A DNA stretch of 64,000 nucleotides from Gammaproteobacteria bacterium (lineage in GTDB: Bacteria; Pseudomonadota; Gammaproteobacteria; Berkiellales; Berkiellaceae), in NCBI GenBank assembly GCA_016191245.1, contig JACPOY010000028.1, positions 32,107 through 96,106 on the forward strand, read 5' to 3'. The notes beneath the pieces were generated by a model that was given only the letters and a program-made list of their open reading frames with translations, ran no database searches and was not told the origin of the DNA. The translations under genes were made by a program, and so were the position numbers. Below, one piece after another: positions 35,102 to 44,748 of the stretch; positions within the stretch are counted from its first letter, which is position 1; every line of letters begins with the position of its first letter.

Positions 35102-38100
35102 ATGAGGTGGTTTGTGCCAAATCGTAATCTGTTTGAGATTGTTAGCGATATCGAAAAAAATCTCACTAATGAAGCAAATTTAAAAGTATTATTTCTTGAA
35201 TTAGAAGCATGGAAAAAAATCAATAAAAAAGTCAGTGCTTCATTAAGCTCACCCAAGATGGGAAGAGCACCAATGATGGGAAGAGCGCCAATGATGGGAA
35301 GAGCGCCAGTTCTACCATCCTCTTCCCAATCAAAAGGAGGAGCTGTTGGCAAAAAGGTCATAAAAGGAGACTTACCTGAATTAGATTTTGCTGCACTCAC
35401 CGAAATCTCTCCAAAAGCTGACGATAACTTGAGAATCATTACAGAAGAAGTAACACAATCTTGTGAGACCATTGAAAAAAAATCGCTAGCTTACCTTGAA
35501 GAGGTGAATAGTAAGATTATCACGTGGCAAAAAAATATCCAAGATTTAGAGACACTAAAAAGTAAACTACGACAGTCTCCAGAAAGCTCAAGCTTATTAA
35601 CTGAAGTAGAATCACTTGAAAAAGATTTACAAGATGCATATAAAACTATCAGTGCAGATATTCAAGGGCAATTGCAAGAATTAAATAAAATTGTTAGCGT
35701 TTGGGGGGAAAAAATTAAGACGATGACCGAAGATTTGCCCCCTCGTGTCAAAATTTTAGCAAGAGGAAAGCTTGAGCAAAGAATGAAAGTTTCTATTCAA
35801 TCTATCATCGTGCCTGAGCTGAATCTGCTTTCACAACAATTAGATGCCAATAATCATGCCTATTTATCAGAAAATGGCAGTAAGATTAAAACTGTTTTGT
35901 TGGATTCCACGGCTTTTGATGAGCTGGTCGCTTTGAGTAAAGATCGCCGTTTACCCGAAGCTTTCCAAATATCATTAGACGATTTCCTTCAAGAGGGCAA
36001 ACCTGCTTTTTGGCCTGAATATTTTGAAAAAGGGATTGATGTTAATCTTGATTCTGTTAAGGCTGGTTCAAAGAAAGCCCATTTGGATAGAGAGATTGTC
36101 GAACCTTTTAAAAACGTAGTAAGACTCACTGCGAAAGGAAAAAAAGAACTAGTCGAAGACTGGATGAATAAAATTCCTGTTGCTGTCATAGGAACTGATA
36201 AACGCCTGTATGATAGTTTAAGAACTGCTCTGATATTATCTTTAAGTGAACAGCCGCTTAATCTTGAAAAAATTCAAGGACAAGATAAAAAAACAGGTAA
36301 TGCGGTTCCCCTTTTCGAATTAAAAGATCCTCCAGAAGCCGAAGGTATTACAAGTGATGCTGCCTTTATGCGTGCAATGCATGCGGCTAATTATCTTCGC
36401 GCAACATATTCAAGCACCATCTTAGCGCAATTTGATGCTTTGTATCAGCAAATTGCCACTTTGGAAACTTCACATTTACCACCGCAATTAAAAGTTGAAT
36501 CTTTGCAAGCCATTGAAAAAACAATGGCCCAATTTAAAACAGCTCTTTTTAAAAAGCGCGGGATGAATGTGCCTGATGAAAATTTATTTGATGTTGTCAA
36601 GCTTTTGTTAGCGCCGCGCAAAGTCACTACTAAAGAAGAAGTCATACCTGGCATCATGTCTTTACTTGCTGAATTAAATATTCAAACCTCTGATACTACG
36701 ATTGCCGAAAGGATATTATTAGCCAAACGTAAGCATGAAGCTATTATCAATGAGTTGCAAGCTTTAGTTGCAGAATATGAGGCGCTTGTAAAAATATATT
36801 CGCAAGCGAGTAAACCAGAAGAAGAGCGCATTGCACATAGGAAGCTTGAGCTTGAAAAATTAATTGAAGTTAACAAAATGGACATAGAAAATCTTGCCAA
36901 GGAAATTTTCAAACTATTAAAAAAATCAAAAATAGAACCGCAAAAAACCGCTATTGAACTTGAGAAAAAGCCTGAGTTTCGTGAATTAAAAACAACATTG
37001 CATGCAAAATCACTAGAGCGAGAAGGATTGCATAAACAAATTCTTGAGCTAGAAAAAGAAAAGGAAAAACTTGAAAAAGATCTCCAAGAAATTGCCGTTT
37101 ATGAAGCAGATACCGTTATTCAAGAACTGGATCGTGTAAATAATGCAATAGAAAAACTTGAAGAAGAGGTTTTAAAAGGATTTAGCATTGAACCTCAACA
37201 TCTTCCACTTACAAGTCTAGTCACTAAATATCAAAGAGATATTCAAGGCTTTTATTTAAATAACCTTTTTACAATTCCTGCCAACCTTACAGTCGGCCAG
37301 GCAAAAAAAGCTGAAGCAAGTGGTGAAGCGGTTCGTGACTATCGTGGGATATACTATGAAATTGAAAAAGGTAAACCCCCAGTTGCCATTGAAACCTTGT
37401 ATAAGGATAAGGTAGATAGTCCCGATGAATTAATTAAAGAGCTTGCTAAAATCATTACCCAAGGATCAGATGATGTACCTGCTATTACAAAACCAGAAGA
37501 ATGGGCGAAATTAACCATTGATCTTAATTTTTTATCATGGGATGAGAAAAAAGCATTGGCTGCTTTTCTGATGCCAGTCAGTTTTAAACTTATTCCTAGC
37601 AATTTTATTGAACTACAAACTCAAATTAATAAAGTACTGATTGGCGCAATGGGATCAAAAATAGAGATGAAAGATTTGCTTGAGATAGCATCAGGTATAA
37701 AATTTAGGCGTCCTGGCAAAAAACTTGACCCCAGCGCAGATGTTAAACAAGCATTTTTTGCAAAAGCAGATGAATATTTTTCAACAAAAGATCTCATTAC
37801 GAAGGCACAAGAGTTAGAACAGAATGCTAAAATGATAGAAATTGCCAAAACGGCAACCACGGTGCAAGATATTCCAGCGCCTTTGCACTCTGCTTTTCTG
37901 ACTGCTTTGCCTGGTAACATCACGAATACTATCTTGAGTAAAATGATATTAAAAAAAGTGCCGTTAGATAAATTTGATGGGAAAATGCTAAACAATCCTG
38001 ATTGCAAAAATCTTTTTGTCAGTATGTTCGAGTTCCTATTGCAAGAACATATCAACAATCCCTCTAATACTAAAAATGATCGTCCAGACTTTCTAAAAGG

Positions 38101-40264
38101 ACGTTTTATAATGAATAAGGACACCCAGCAAACCCTAAACTTGAAATTCACTACTTATTTTGAGGCGCAAGGCAGTTCAAAAAGGCAAGCTTTAACTTCT
38201 TTGATTGAATATTACTTTGATGGTATCCGAGAGGGTAAAATTGATAAAGATGCCGTTGCTGGGTTCGTTCATGACAATTTAGAGAAACAAGATGTTACCC
38301 TACACTGCGCCAAAAAATTATTTCCTGTTTCTGAACTTATCGAAAATGTTTGTTTGATTCATCAAGATTTTATTACACCTACTGTTGAAAAACTAAATCA
38401 AGCGAATGAGAAGGAGCGTGAACAACTATTAACATCGGGTTTTATTATTCAACATTTAACTTCCGCTTCACAACGAGCTGTGGCCACAGCTGCGCTTAAA
38501 AGTGGTGACGCAAAAGCAAAGCAGTTGCTAGTCGAGTCCTTTCCAAAGGCTAAAGAAAAATTTACGAAAAATCTTAAGGTTTCGCAAGGCGTACTGTCGG
38601 CAATGGCGCTGGCTCCCCTTTTATCAGGCGACATCGTAAGAGGGGCTCAAAAGTATTTTAACCTACAAGGCGCTACCCTTGATAAATTTAATATCCTCAT
38701 TGACACTCATGTGCATGCTCAGGACCAAAAAATAGCCAAACATCAAGCTAAACGTATTATGGAAAATGCTTTTCTCAAACCTGTACAGCTTGCAAAACTT
38801 GTGGAAATATTAAAGGATTTCGATAAATCGGCAACCTTGAATACAGAACTACAAGAGTTTGATGAGTTTGAAAATGAATTATCTACCCTTTTATTATTAT
38901 TTTTAGATACTCATAAACAAAAGGGAATTGAGGAAATATTTACGAACTTGAACTTGAATAAGAAAGAAATAGAGGCGATTGGCAAAGAGGTGACAGGATT
39001 TGAGGAAGATTTTATCAAAAATATTAATTTAGACTTAGCAAAATTTCTTGTTAGTAATGCCGCACCTTCGGATTTAGAAAAATTTTTAGATACTTTATCT
39101 GAGAAAGAAAAAAATCAATTTGTTTTAGATAATATGGGTCCTCAGCCTCTTTTGGAGCATCTTAAACCCAGTGATCTTATACTACTTGTCAATGCCCATT
39201 TCAATGAAGTTGCCGCCGCCATTGATCCTGCAAATGCCGTTAAAAGAAGAGATGCTTATCTCCATGAAAACAAGGATAAGCAACAACGACAAAAAAGCCT
39301 TGAAGAAGCCAGTGCTAAAGCTAAAGAAGCCATCGAGAAGCAAAAAAGAGAGATGGCAGAAAAAAGGATAGCTGAAGATAGAGCCCGTATGTTATCAGAA
39401 ACTGACAAAAGAGTTGATACTGAAATATTGGAAGAATTAAAACTGAAAGGATTTGATAAAACTTCTCCTGAAACAATGCAGTTGCTAAAAGGTATTCGCT
39501 TACTGGGAACTATCCTAACGACAATGGCTATGCTTGACAAAGAGGCGCAAATACAGGAAATGAATACAAAAGTTTTTCCTTCTTTAAAAGATTTAAAAAC
39601 TAAAATCTCAGAGTTTATGACGAAAATCCCTGATGATCCAAATGTCGAACAACAGCGTATTGATAGCGAGGTCATGACCATTGTTACCAAAGAACTTGCG
39701 CAAGCAAACGATCAATTTCTTAGCAAAGGTCATGAATTAGGTACCGTCGCTGTTGATATGGCAGGCATGCAAGAGGCAAGCGCAGAACTACGAGCCAATG
39801 TTAACGAGGCAAAAAGCGATTCAAAGGAAATTATACAATTGCGCAAAGAATTAGAAGAAACTAAACGACAATTAGAAAAGCAACGCTCAGCCACTTCAGA
39901 AGCTTCATCAAAGAACGTAATCAGTATTGAAGCAGAAACCAAAAAACGAATGGAAGTCGAAGAAAAATTAAAAAAAGCGGAAGAATTGCTTTCAAAAAAA
40001 TCGACTGTTGGCCCACCAGAAGGCCCTATAGACGCATATACAAGAACCAAGGACCTCAAGGAAGCATTAAAAGCATATTATAATTCAGAAGAATATACCC
40101 AACAAGATCATAAACCTATTGGAAGAGCAGAAGTGGTAGGTTGGATGCAATCTGTATTAGGCAAAAATCCTAGAACGAATCAAGCAACAAGATCTCCAGT
40201 TGTGGATCAAGTTGTTTCGGAATACAACCAAGCTATACAAAGTAAAAAGCCTCCCCCCTTTTAG
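35102..40264 (+). CDS. Giant coiled-coil protein, putative effector
   Basis: 1720 residues from the ATG at 35102; a GTG at 35114 is an alternative. No signal peptide or convincing transmembrane helix. Residues about 53-70 are three tandem MGRAPM repeats. Long charged coiled coils occur at about 120-200, 535-700, 1395-1450 and 1570-1650, with helical globular stretches between. The C-terminus is Pro-rich (KKPPPF). I recognise no enzymatic motif. Its size, coiled coils and location inside a broken hemCDXY operon resemble large Dot/Icm-type effectors of Legionellales, but no secretion genes are in the window. A hairpin overlaps its stop codon. Confidence 0.7.
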   Translation: MRWFVPNRNLFEIVSDIEKNLTNEANLKVLFLELEAWKKINKKVSASLSSPKMGRAPMMGRAPMMGRAPVLPSSSQSKGGAVGKKVIKGDLPELDFAALTEISPKADDNLRIITEEVTQSCETIEKKSLAYLEEVNSKIITWQKNIQDLETLKSKLRQSPESSSLLTEVESLEKDLQDAYKTISADIQGQLQELNKIVSVWGEKIKTMTEDLPPRVKILARGKLEQRMKVSIQSIIVPELNLLSQQLDANNHAYLSENGSKIKTVLLDSTAFDELVALSKDRRLPEAFQISLDDFLQEGKPAFWPEYFEKGIDVNLDSVKAGSKKAHLDREIVEPFKNVVRLTAKGKKELVEDWMNKIPVAVIGTDKRLYDSLRTALILSLSEQPLNLEKIQGQDKKTGNAVPLFELKDPPEAEGITSDAAFMRAMHAANYLRATYSSTILAQFDALYQQIATLETSHLPPQLKVESLQAIEKTMAQFKTALFKKRGMNVPDENLFDVVKLLLAPRKVTTKEEVIPGIMSLLAELNIQTSDTTIAERILLAKRKHEAIINELQALVAEYEALVKIYSQASKPEEERIAHRKLELEKLIEVNKMDIENLAKEIFKLLKKSKIEPQKTAIELEKKPEFRELKTTLHAKSLEREGLHKQILELEKEKEKLEKDLQEIAVYEADTVIQELDRVNNAIEKLEEEVLKGFSIEPQHLPLTSLVTKYQRDIQGFYLNNLFTIPANLTVGQAKKAEASGEAVRDYRGIYYEIEKGKPPVAIETLYKDKVDSPDELIKELAKIITQGSDDVPAITKPEEWAKLTIDLNFLSWDEKKALAAFLMPVSFKLIPSNFIELQTQINKVLIGAMGSKIEMKDLLEIASGIKFRRPGKKLDPSADVKQAFFAKADEYFSTKDLITKAQELEQNAKMIEIAKTATTVQDIPAPLHSAFLTALPGNITNTILSKMILKKVPLDKFDGKMLNNPDCKNLFVSMFEFLLQEHINNPSNTKNDRPDFLKGRFIMNKDTQQTLNLKFTTYFEAQGSSKRQALTSLIEYYFDGIREGKIDKDAVAGFVHDNLEKQDVTLHCAKKLFPVSELIENVCLIHQDFITPTVEKLNQANEKEREQLLTSGFIIQHLTSASQRAVATAALKSGDAKAKQLLVESFPKAKEKFTKNLKVSQGVLSAMALAPLLSGDIVRGAQKYFNLQGATLDKFNILIDTHVHAQDQKIAKHQAKRIMENAFLKPVQLAKLVEILKDFDKSATLNTELQEFDEFENELSTLLLLFLDTHKQKGIEEIFTNLNLNKKEIEAIGKEVTGFEEDFIKNINLDLAKFLVSNAAPSDLEKFLDTLSEKEKNQFVLDNMGPQPLLEHLKPSDLILLVNAHFNEVAAAIDPANAVKRRDAYLHENKDKQQRQKSLEEASAKAKEAIEKQKREMAEKRIAEDRARMLSETDKRVDTEILEELKLKGFDKTSPETMQLLKGIRLLGTILTTMAMLDKEAQIQEMNTKVFPSLKDLKTKISEFMTKIPDDPNVEQQRIDSEVMTIVTKELAQANDQFLSKGHELGTVAVDMAGMQEASAELRANVNEAKSDSKEIIQLRKELEETKRQLEKQRSATSEASSKNVISIEAETKKRMEVEEKLKKAEELLSKKSTVGPPEGPIDAYTRTKDLKEALKAYYNSEEYTQQDHKPIGRAEVVGWMQSVLGKNPRTNQATRSPVVDQVVSEYNQAIQSKKPPPF
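35258..35311 (+). repeat. Three tandem 18-bp units encoding MGRAPM
   Basis: Units at 35258-35275, 35276-35293 and 35294-35311, differing at only a few positions (third unit ends PV rather than PM). The 18-nt period keeps the reading frame, so unit gain or loss would lengthen or shorten the protein without a frameshift. Confidence 0.9.
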
Positions 40265-40276
40265 AGGTAAGGGGGG
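40253..40276. terminator. GC hairpin around the stop of the giant gene
   Basis: CCCCCCTT (40253-40260) pairs with AAGGGGGG (40269-40276), with the TAG stop (40262-40264) in the loop. It lies between convergent genes. A T tract is absent on the plus strand, so it may act as a weak bidirectional terminator or protect the 3' end. Confidence 0.5.
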
Positions 40277-40283
40277 TAATCTT

Positions 40284-41045
40284 CTAAATAAATTCCCAGA
40301 AAAAGCCAAGACTAACACTATAGCTATCTTTAGGCTTAACTGTGTAGTTATCAGTTGGAAGCAGTGGTGTTTCTACGCCATTAAAACCGACATCAAGTGA
40401 TCTGGTTGCTTCAAGCTTTGAAGTATCTTCCCATTCGCCTTGCACGCGAACACCAAAATGTCCTGTTATCATTTGACGAAGTCCAATACCGATTCTAGCA
40501 ATATAGCGCTCATCATTTTGCCAACGCACTGGCAATGTAGCTGCTAAGGTATTACTGATAAATACTGTTTCATATTTTGCTTGCAAGCGTGCAAAGCCTG
40601 CATTAATGGTTAAATAAGTTCTCTCTTTACACAACGGCCATAAACCTATCAGATCTGCATGCCAACCATGCATCCATGCTTCTGAAAAATATAATTCGCC
40701 ATCTGATCCCGCTAATAAATTTGACCCAAGTACAGGAATATTAGGGCCTCCTACTGCGGTATTGTCAAAGTAAAATTGTCTTTTTTGAAGTGGATACATA
40801 TGTTCATAACCCACTTCTACCCCAAAGTATTCGTGTATTCTTGCACCAACATATATGTTAGTTTGCGGATAATGCTCACGAAAATGTTCTTCACCAAATC
40901 CCGTTTCAAACGCTTGCTTTTGAGCGCCGACATCGAGGCCTATGTTGGGATGAAAAGTCCAGCCATCATATAAACTCATCGCAAATAAACTGGTGGAAAA
41001 AAATAAACCCGCCATACCAATAAGTGATTTGATTTCTCTTTCCAT
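40284..41045 (-). CDS. OmpA-like/OmpW-like outer-membrane beta-barrel protein
   Basis: 253 residues from the ATG at 41045, with GAGG 5 nt upstream; the longer frame starts at 41063. A signal peptide (MEREIKSLIGMAGLFFSTSLFA) is followed by alternating amphipathic strands (NIYVGARIHEYFGVEVGYEH, YIARIGIGLRQMITGHFGVRVQGEW), ending SVSLGFFWEFI. The small size suggests an 8-stranded barrel similar to Legionella/Coxiella OmpA-like surface proteins. It lies 38 bp after hemD in the same direction and may be read from the hem transcript. Function unknown beyond outer-membrane location. Confidence 0.75.
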   Translation of the reverse strand: MEREIKSLIGMAGLFFSTSLFAMSLYDGWTFHPNIGLDVGAQKQAFETGFGEEHFREHYPQTNIYVGARIHEYFGVEVGYEHMYPLQKRQFYFDNTAVGGPNIPVLGSNLLAGSDGELYFSEAWMHGWHADLIGLWPLCKERTYLTINAGFARLQAKYETVFISNTLAATLPVRWQNDERYIARIGIGLRQMITGHFGVRVQGEWEDTSKLEATRSLDVGFNGVETPLLPTDNYTVKPKDSYSVSLGFFWEFI

Positions 41046-41083
41046 GAGCGCCTCAATATTCAAAAGAAATGAATTATAATCTG

Positions 41084-41896
41084 TTAATATCGCATCTTAA
41101 CATAATCATTTGCCATTTCCTGCAACACGATCAGGATATCTTCAGGATGAGGTGCTTTTGCTTCAACAATATGTTGGAATCCCCACTCTATTGCTTGTTT
41201 GGCAATACGCGAGCTTACCACAATCAGAGGTTTGGTTTTTATCCAATCATGAAATTCTGGAAGAGCTAGTTTTAGTAAATTTTCTAAGCTACGACTGCTC
41301 GTTGAAATAAAACACATTTTTGAGAATTGTTGCCATTGCTGCAATTGAGATGTGATATCAATGTGAGGCTGTTCTTGACGATAGACTTTTAACCAATTAA
41401 CTATCGCACCACGATGCGCCAATTCATTTGCAAGAACAGTACGTCCGCCTTCTCCTGCTAATAAAAGAATGTTTTTATTTTCGACTGCATTTTTTTGCAA
41501 AAAAGCATGTGTTAAAACACTTTCACTGGTACTGCCAGGGGGAGCCGTAAAAAATACCAGGATTTCTTTTTCACCTAGCGCTTGAGTGGTTGCTTTTCCC
41601 ATCGTAACAACACAAGGTACTTGTTTCATGGCCTCTATAAGAGAAGCGGGGGCGCAATAAACAGCATTGGCACTGGTAACCACTAGGATATCAACTTGTT
41701 GAATAGTGTTAATCCATTTCGCTAAAGTTTCAGAAGAAATAGCTAATGGTAAAATATCTTGGGTTGGCAACAAAATCGGATCGCCACCTTTTTCTTTGAC
41801 CAATGTTATCAAAGAAGAGGCTTGATGTTGGCTGCGCATAATAACAATATGCCAGCCTTTTAAAAATGCATTAGCCACAACCAATGAGATCCTCAA
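41084..41896 (-). CDS. hemD: Uroporphyrinogen-III synthase
   Basis: Up to 270 residues. The N-terminus overlaps the 3' end of hemC by about 26 bp; GTG at 41878 is an alternative start. HemD is poorly conserved, but WHIVIMRSQHQASSLITLVKEKGGDPILLP, DILVVTSANAVYCAP, VVTMGKATTQALGE, LLLAGEGGRTVLANELAHRGA and CFISTSSRSLENLL match the two-domain fold. It cyclises and inverts ring D of hydroxymethylbilane. hemC-hemD order is standard, but hemX/hemY no longer follow directly. Confidence 0.85.
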   Translation of the reverse strand: MRISLVVANAFLKGWHIVIMRSQHQASSLITLVKEKGGDPILLPTQDILPLAISSETLAKWINTIQQVDILVVTSANAVYCAPASLIEAMKQVPCVVTMGKATTQALGEKEILVFFTAPPGSTSESVLTHAFLQKNAVENKNILLLAGEGGRTVLANELAHRGAIVNWLKVYRQEQPHIDITSQLQQWQQFSKMCFISTSSRSLENLLKLALPEFHDWIKTKPLIVVSSRIAKQAIEWGFQHIVEAKAPHPEDILIVLQEMANDYVKMRY

Positions 41897-42812
41897 TCAT
41901 CTTTCTGGCACCTTGCTCAATTAAATCTTGCGCTACCAGCTCACCAATGTGACTTGCTTGTTCTGGTAAACCTTCTGCTTGTGCTTCAAGTAAATGATTG
42001 CGTTCTGGATGGCCAACTCTACCCTGCATCACTAATACGTTATTGATAATCTGTGCAAATCCTGCCACGGGAACTTGGCAATTACCGCCAAGTGCTGCAT
42101 TCATAGCACGCTCTGCTTCTATACACTGTCGAGTCGGTGCATCATCAAGCACCGTTAATAATGAACGTGTTTGTTCATCATCTAGACGACATTCAATGGC
42201 TAATGCTCCTTGACCCACAGCAGGCAATAATTGATCTGCAGTGAAAACTTGCAAGATATGCTTTTGCAAATTTAACCGGGTTAATCCCGCTTCTGCTAAA
42301 ACGATAGCATCAAATTCCCCATCAAAACATTTACGCACTCGGGTATCAACATTGCCACGAATAGGCTGATAAGATAAATCGTTTCGTAATTGTTTAAGTT
42401 GCACTAAACGGCGTAAGCTGGAAGTACCTACCACAGCTCCCCTTGGAATTGTCTCTAAAGAGTGACCTGTTCTGCAGATCCATGCATCAAATGGCGAGGC
42501 GCGCTGACAAATTGCGGTTAAGCCTAAACCTTCGGGAAATTCTGAAGGGACATCCTTAAGCGAATGAACAGCAATATCGGCTTCATTTGCCAGCAAGGCT
42601 TGCTCTAACTCTTTAACAAAAACCGCTTTGCCACCCATTTTATTGATTGGGATGTTTTGCTCTTGGGATATATCGCCAGCGGTTTTGACCCCAATGATGT
42701 CAACTTCCATTTGCGGATAATGTTGTAATAACTTGGCTTGCACAAAAGTAGCCTGCCACATCGCTAGCGCACTGGTTCGTGTGACAATTCTCAACCGTTG
42801 GAGGGCTGCCAT
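41871..42812 (-). CDS. hemC: Porphobilinogen deaminase (hydroxymethylbilane synthase)
   Basis: 313 residues. Substrate loops RTSALAMWQA, HSLKDVPSEFPEGL, GTSSLRRLVQLKQLR and RGNVDTRVRKCFDGEFDAIVLAEAGL are present. The dipyrromethane cofactor is carried on Cys245 in LGGNCQVPVAG. It polymerises four porphobilinogen units in haem synthesis. It follows algR by 62 bp, as in Pseudomonas (algZ-algR-hemC-hemD). Confidence 0.97.
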   Translation of the reverse strand: MAALQRLRIVTRTSALAMWQATFVQAKLLQHYPQMEVDIIGVKTAGDISQEQNIPINKMGGKAVFVKELEQALLANEADIAVHSLKDVPSEFPEGLGLTAICQRASPFDAWICRTGHSLETIPRGAVVGTSSLRRLVQLKQLRNDLSYQPIRGNVDTRVRKCFDGEFDAIVLAEAGLTRLNLQKHILQVFTADQLLPAVGQGALAIECRLDDEQTRSLLTVLDDAPTRQCIEAERAMNAALGGNCQVPVAGFAQIINNVLVMQGRVGHPERNHLLEAQAEGLPEQASHIGELVAQDLIEQGARKMIEDLIGCG

Positions 42813-42874
42813 GGTGTAATAACCTCTGATAAAGAGGCTATCTTACTCCCAGACATACGTAAAGAAAAGACTAG

Positions 42875-43609
42875 TTAGCCACTCATCATTTGACGTACAT
42901 TTGCCACGTGACGTCTGCTAACATCTAGCGTCTCAGCTACCCCTCGAAGACGAATACAAGGTTGGCCGCTTGAATTTTTTTCAAGTGCTTGCACATACTC
43001 CATTGCCACTAAGCAGTTGCGATGAATACGTAAGAAGCGCTCACCAAATTCCGTTTCTAACTCTTTAAGGGTATCTTCTATTAATACTTCGCCATCTTTA
43101 TGACGTACCGTGACATACTTGTGTTCAGCGCGAAAATAATAAATATCACCTACTGGCACCAATACTATTCCTCGGCGTGTGCGCGAACTAATATGAGTAC
43201 GTGCTTTAGGAGCACCATCTTCAGTGCGATTTAAAGATTTCCATTGCAACTTGTTTGGCTTTAAGGCTTTATGCAATGCTTCACTTAAGCGCTCTGCACG
43301 AACCGGTTTTAACAAATAATCTACCGCATTCACTTTGAAAGCTTCTAATGCATAGTCATCATAGGCCGTGACGAAAATAACTGCTGGCGGCTCTTCCATA
43401 TCAACCAAATGACGAGCTACTTCTAAACCATCTATCCCAGGCATACGAATATCAAGCAATACAACCTCAGGATGTAAGGCATCAATTTTCTGTAAGGCTT
43501 CTTGGCCATTGCCAGCCTCACCTATTACTTCATGTTCTTTTTGCTCTTGAAGTATCCGCTTAATCCGATCTCGAGCTAAGCTTTCATCATCAACTATTAA
43601 TATCCGCAT
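42875..43609 (-). CDS. algR: LytTR-type response regulator AlgR
   Basis: 244 residues. The receiver domain (1-120) has ILIVDDE and phosphoacceptor Asp53 (VVLLDIRMPGIDG); Lys in LLKPVRAE completes the pocket. The C-terminal LytTR DNA-binding domain (about 142-240) contains RRGIVLVPVGDIYYFRAEHKYVTV and RFLRIHRNCLVAMEYV. In Pseudomonas AlgR controls type IV pili and envelope genes. Here it follows its kinase gene algZ by 23 bp. Control of the msh genes is possible but unproven. Confidence 0.93.
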   Translation of the reverse strand: MRILIVDDESLARDRIKRILQEQKEHEVIGEAGNGQEALQKIDALHPEVVLLDIRMPGIDGLEVARHLVDMEEPPAVIFVTAYDDYALEAFKVNAVDYLLKPVRAERLSEALHKALKPNKLQWKSLNRTEDGAPKARTHISSRTRRGIVLVPVGDIYYFRAEHKYVTVRHKDGEVLIEDTLKELETEFGERFLRIHRNCLVAMEYVQALEKNSSGQPCIRLRGVAETLDVSRRHVANVRQMMSG

Positions 43610-43632
43610 AGGACGTTTCCTTTACTGTGTAT

Positions 43633-44706
43633 TTACATACCACTTTTCAGATAAGGGAAAATCAATGTGACCTCATATTCTTGTGGCATCGCATTTACTT
43701 TCAATTTTGCATGGCTTCCAAATAATAAGTTTAGTCGATGTCCGATGTTTGCCATGGCAATTTGATTACCCTGTGAAGAACGCCGCTGACTGGGAGGAGG
43801 TACAGGATTGGACATTCTTATACATACCATGTTCCCTTGCATCTCACCAATCACTTTAATAGTGCCACCATTTTCTAGGGCTTGTATACCATGATATATC
43901 GCATTTTCTATTAATGGCTGCAAGGTTAACATAGGAATAGCCGCATCCTCTGGTACTTTTGATAAATCGGCATCCACAGTCAACCTATCCCCTAATCTTA
44001 ATCCTTCTATCCTTAAATAGTTTCGGCACAATATCCATTCTTCTGAAAGTGGAACCATCGATCCGGTATCTCGTAAAGTCGCACGAAATATTTCAGAAAG
44101 ATCTTCTACTGCTTGTTCAGCTTTGACAGGCTCAGTTTGAATTAAACTGGCAATAATATTCATGCTATTGAATAAAAAATGAGGCCTAATACGCGATTGC
44201 AGAGCCTCGACGCGTGCCTGACTTTCTAATTCAATACGCTGTTTCCATTGTTGCTGGATGTAAAAATAGCGCAATGCAACCAAAGCCATAATGGCGCTGA
44301 TACTTACGCAGCGTGTAACAAATTGTCCTATTGTCTCTGGCGTGCTGCCCCATTGATAATTGATCTTAATTAACAAATATTGTGCTAAAGCGGCAATGAG
44401 TCCGGTTGTTACCACAATTAAAAGATAAGCAGCCCCGGCGGCAAAAGGGAGAGAAAGTTTTGCTAACCAATGCCGTGACAAGCAAAGCAAACCCGCACTG
44501 GCCAAGGCTATCCATTGGACAAATACTGACAATAAACCTAATTCGTCCCAGGATTCACTGAGAATATCTCCTGTGGCCAAAATGAGCATGAAAGCCACTA
44601 ATTGTGCACCTATAGAGAGAATGAAGACTGATTTTACGGCACAGAAATTCGGGAGAAAAAAATCATTCTCTTTTGACACCACTTTTGAACGTGCACTCTG
44701 ATTCAT
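43633..44706 (-). CDS. algZ: LytS/AlgZ-type membrane sensor histidine kinase
   Basis: 357 residues. The N-terminal half holds about four transmembrane helices (about 27-50, 60-80, 92-115, 130-150). The His_kinase domain has phosphoacceptor His in the segment RIRPHFLFNSMNIIASL, and a C-terminal HATPase region (LQPLIENAIYHGIQ, then ANIGHRLNLLFG). This is the AlgZ/FimS class lacking the usual H-box, with its partner algR just downstream. The signal is unknown. The short gap to algR suggests one transcript. Confidence 0.92.
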   Translation of the reverse strand: MNQSARSKVVSKENDFFLPNFCAVKSVFILSIGAQLVAFMLILATGDILSESWDELGLLSVFVQWIALASAGLLCLSRHWLAKLSLPFAAGAAYLLIVVTTGLIAALAQYLLIKINYQWGSTPETIGQFVTRCVSISAIMALVALRYFYIQQQWKQRIELESQARVEALQSRIRPHFLFNSMNIIASLIQTEPVKAEQAVEDLSEIFRATLRDTGSMVPLSEEWILCRNYLRIEGLRLGDRLTVDADLSKVPEDAAIPMLTLQPLIENAIYHGIQALENGGTIKVIGEMQGNMVCIRMSNPVPPPSQRRSSQGNQIAMANIGHRLNLLFGSHAKLKVNAMPQEYEVTLIFPYLKSGM

Positions 44707-44748
44707 ATTCTTACATTTTGGAAGGTTTTTGACATTCTAGCGAATTTA

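Noticed and set aside
35029..35472. 147-residue minus-strand ORF with GALPIIGALPIIG repeats
   Set aside because: The reverse-strand shadow of the MGRAPM tandem repeat and surrounding codons of the giant gene; no independent support.
37621..38151. 176-residue minus-strand ORF within the giant gene
   Set aside because: Antisense open frame in a biased coding sequence; no ribosome site or family match.
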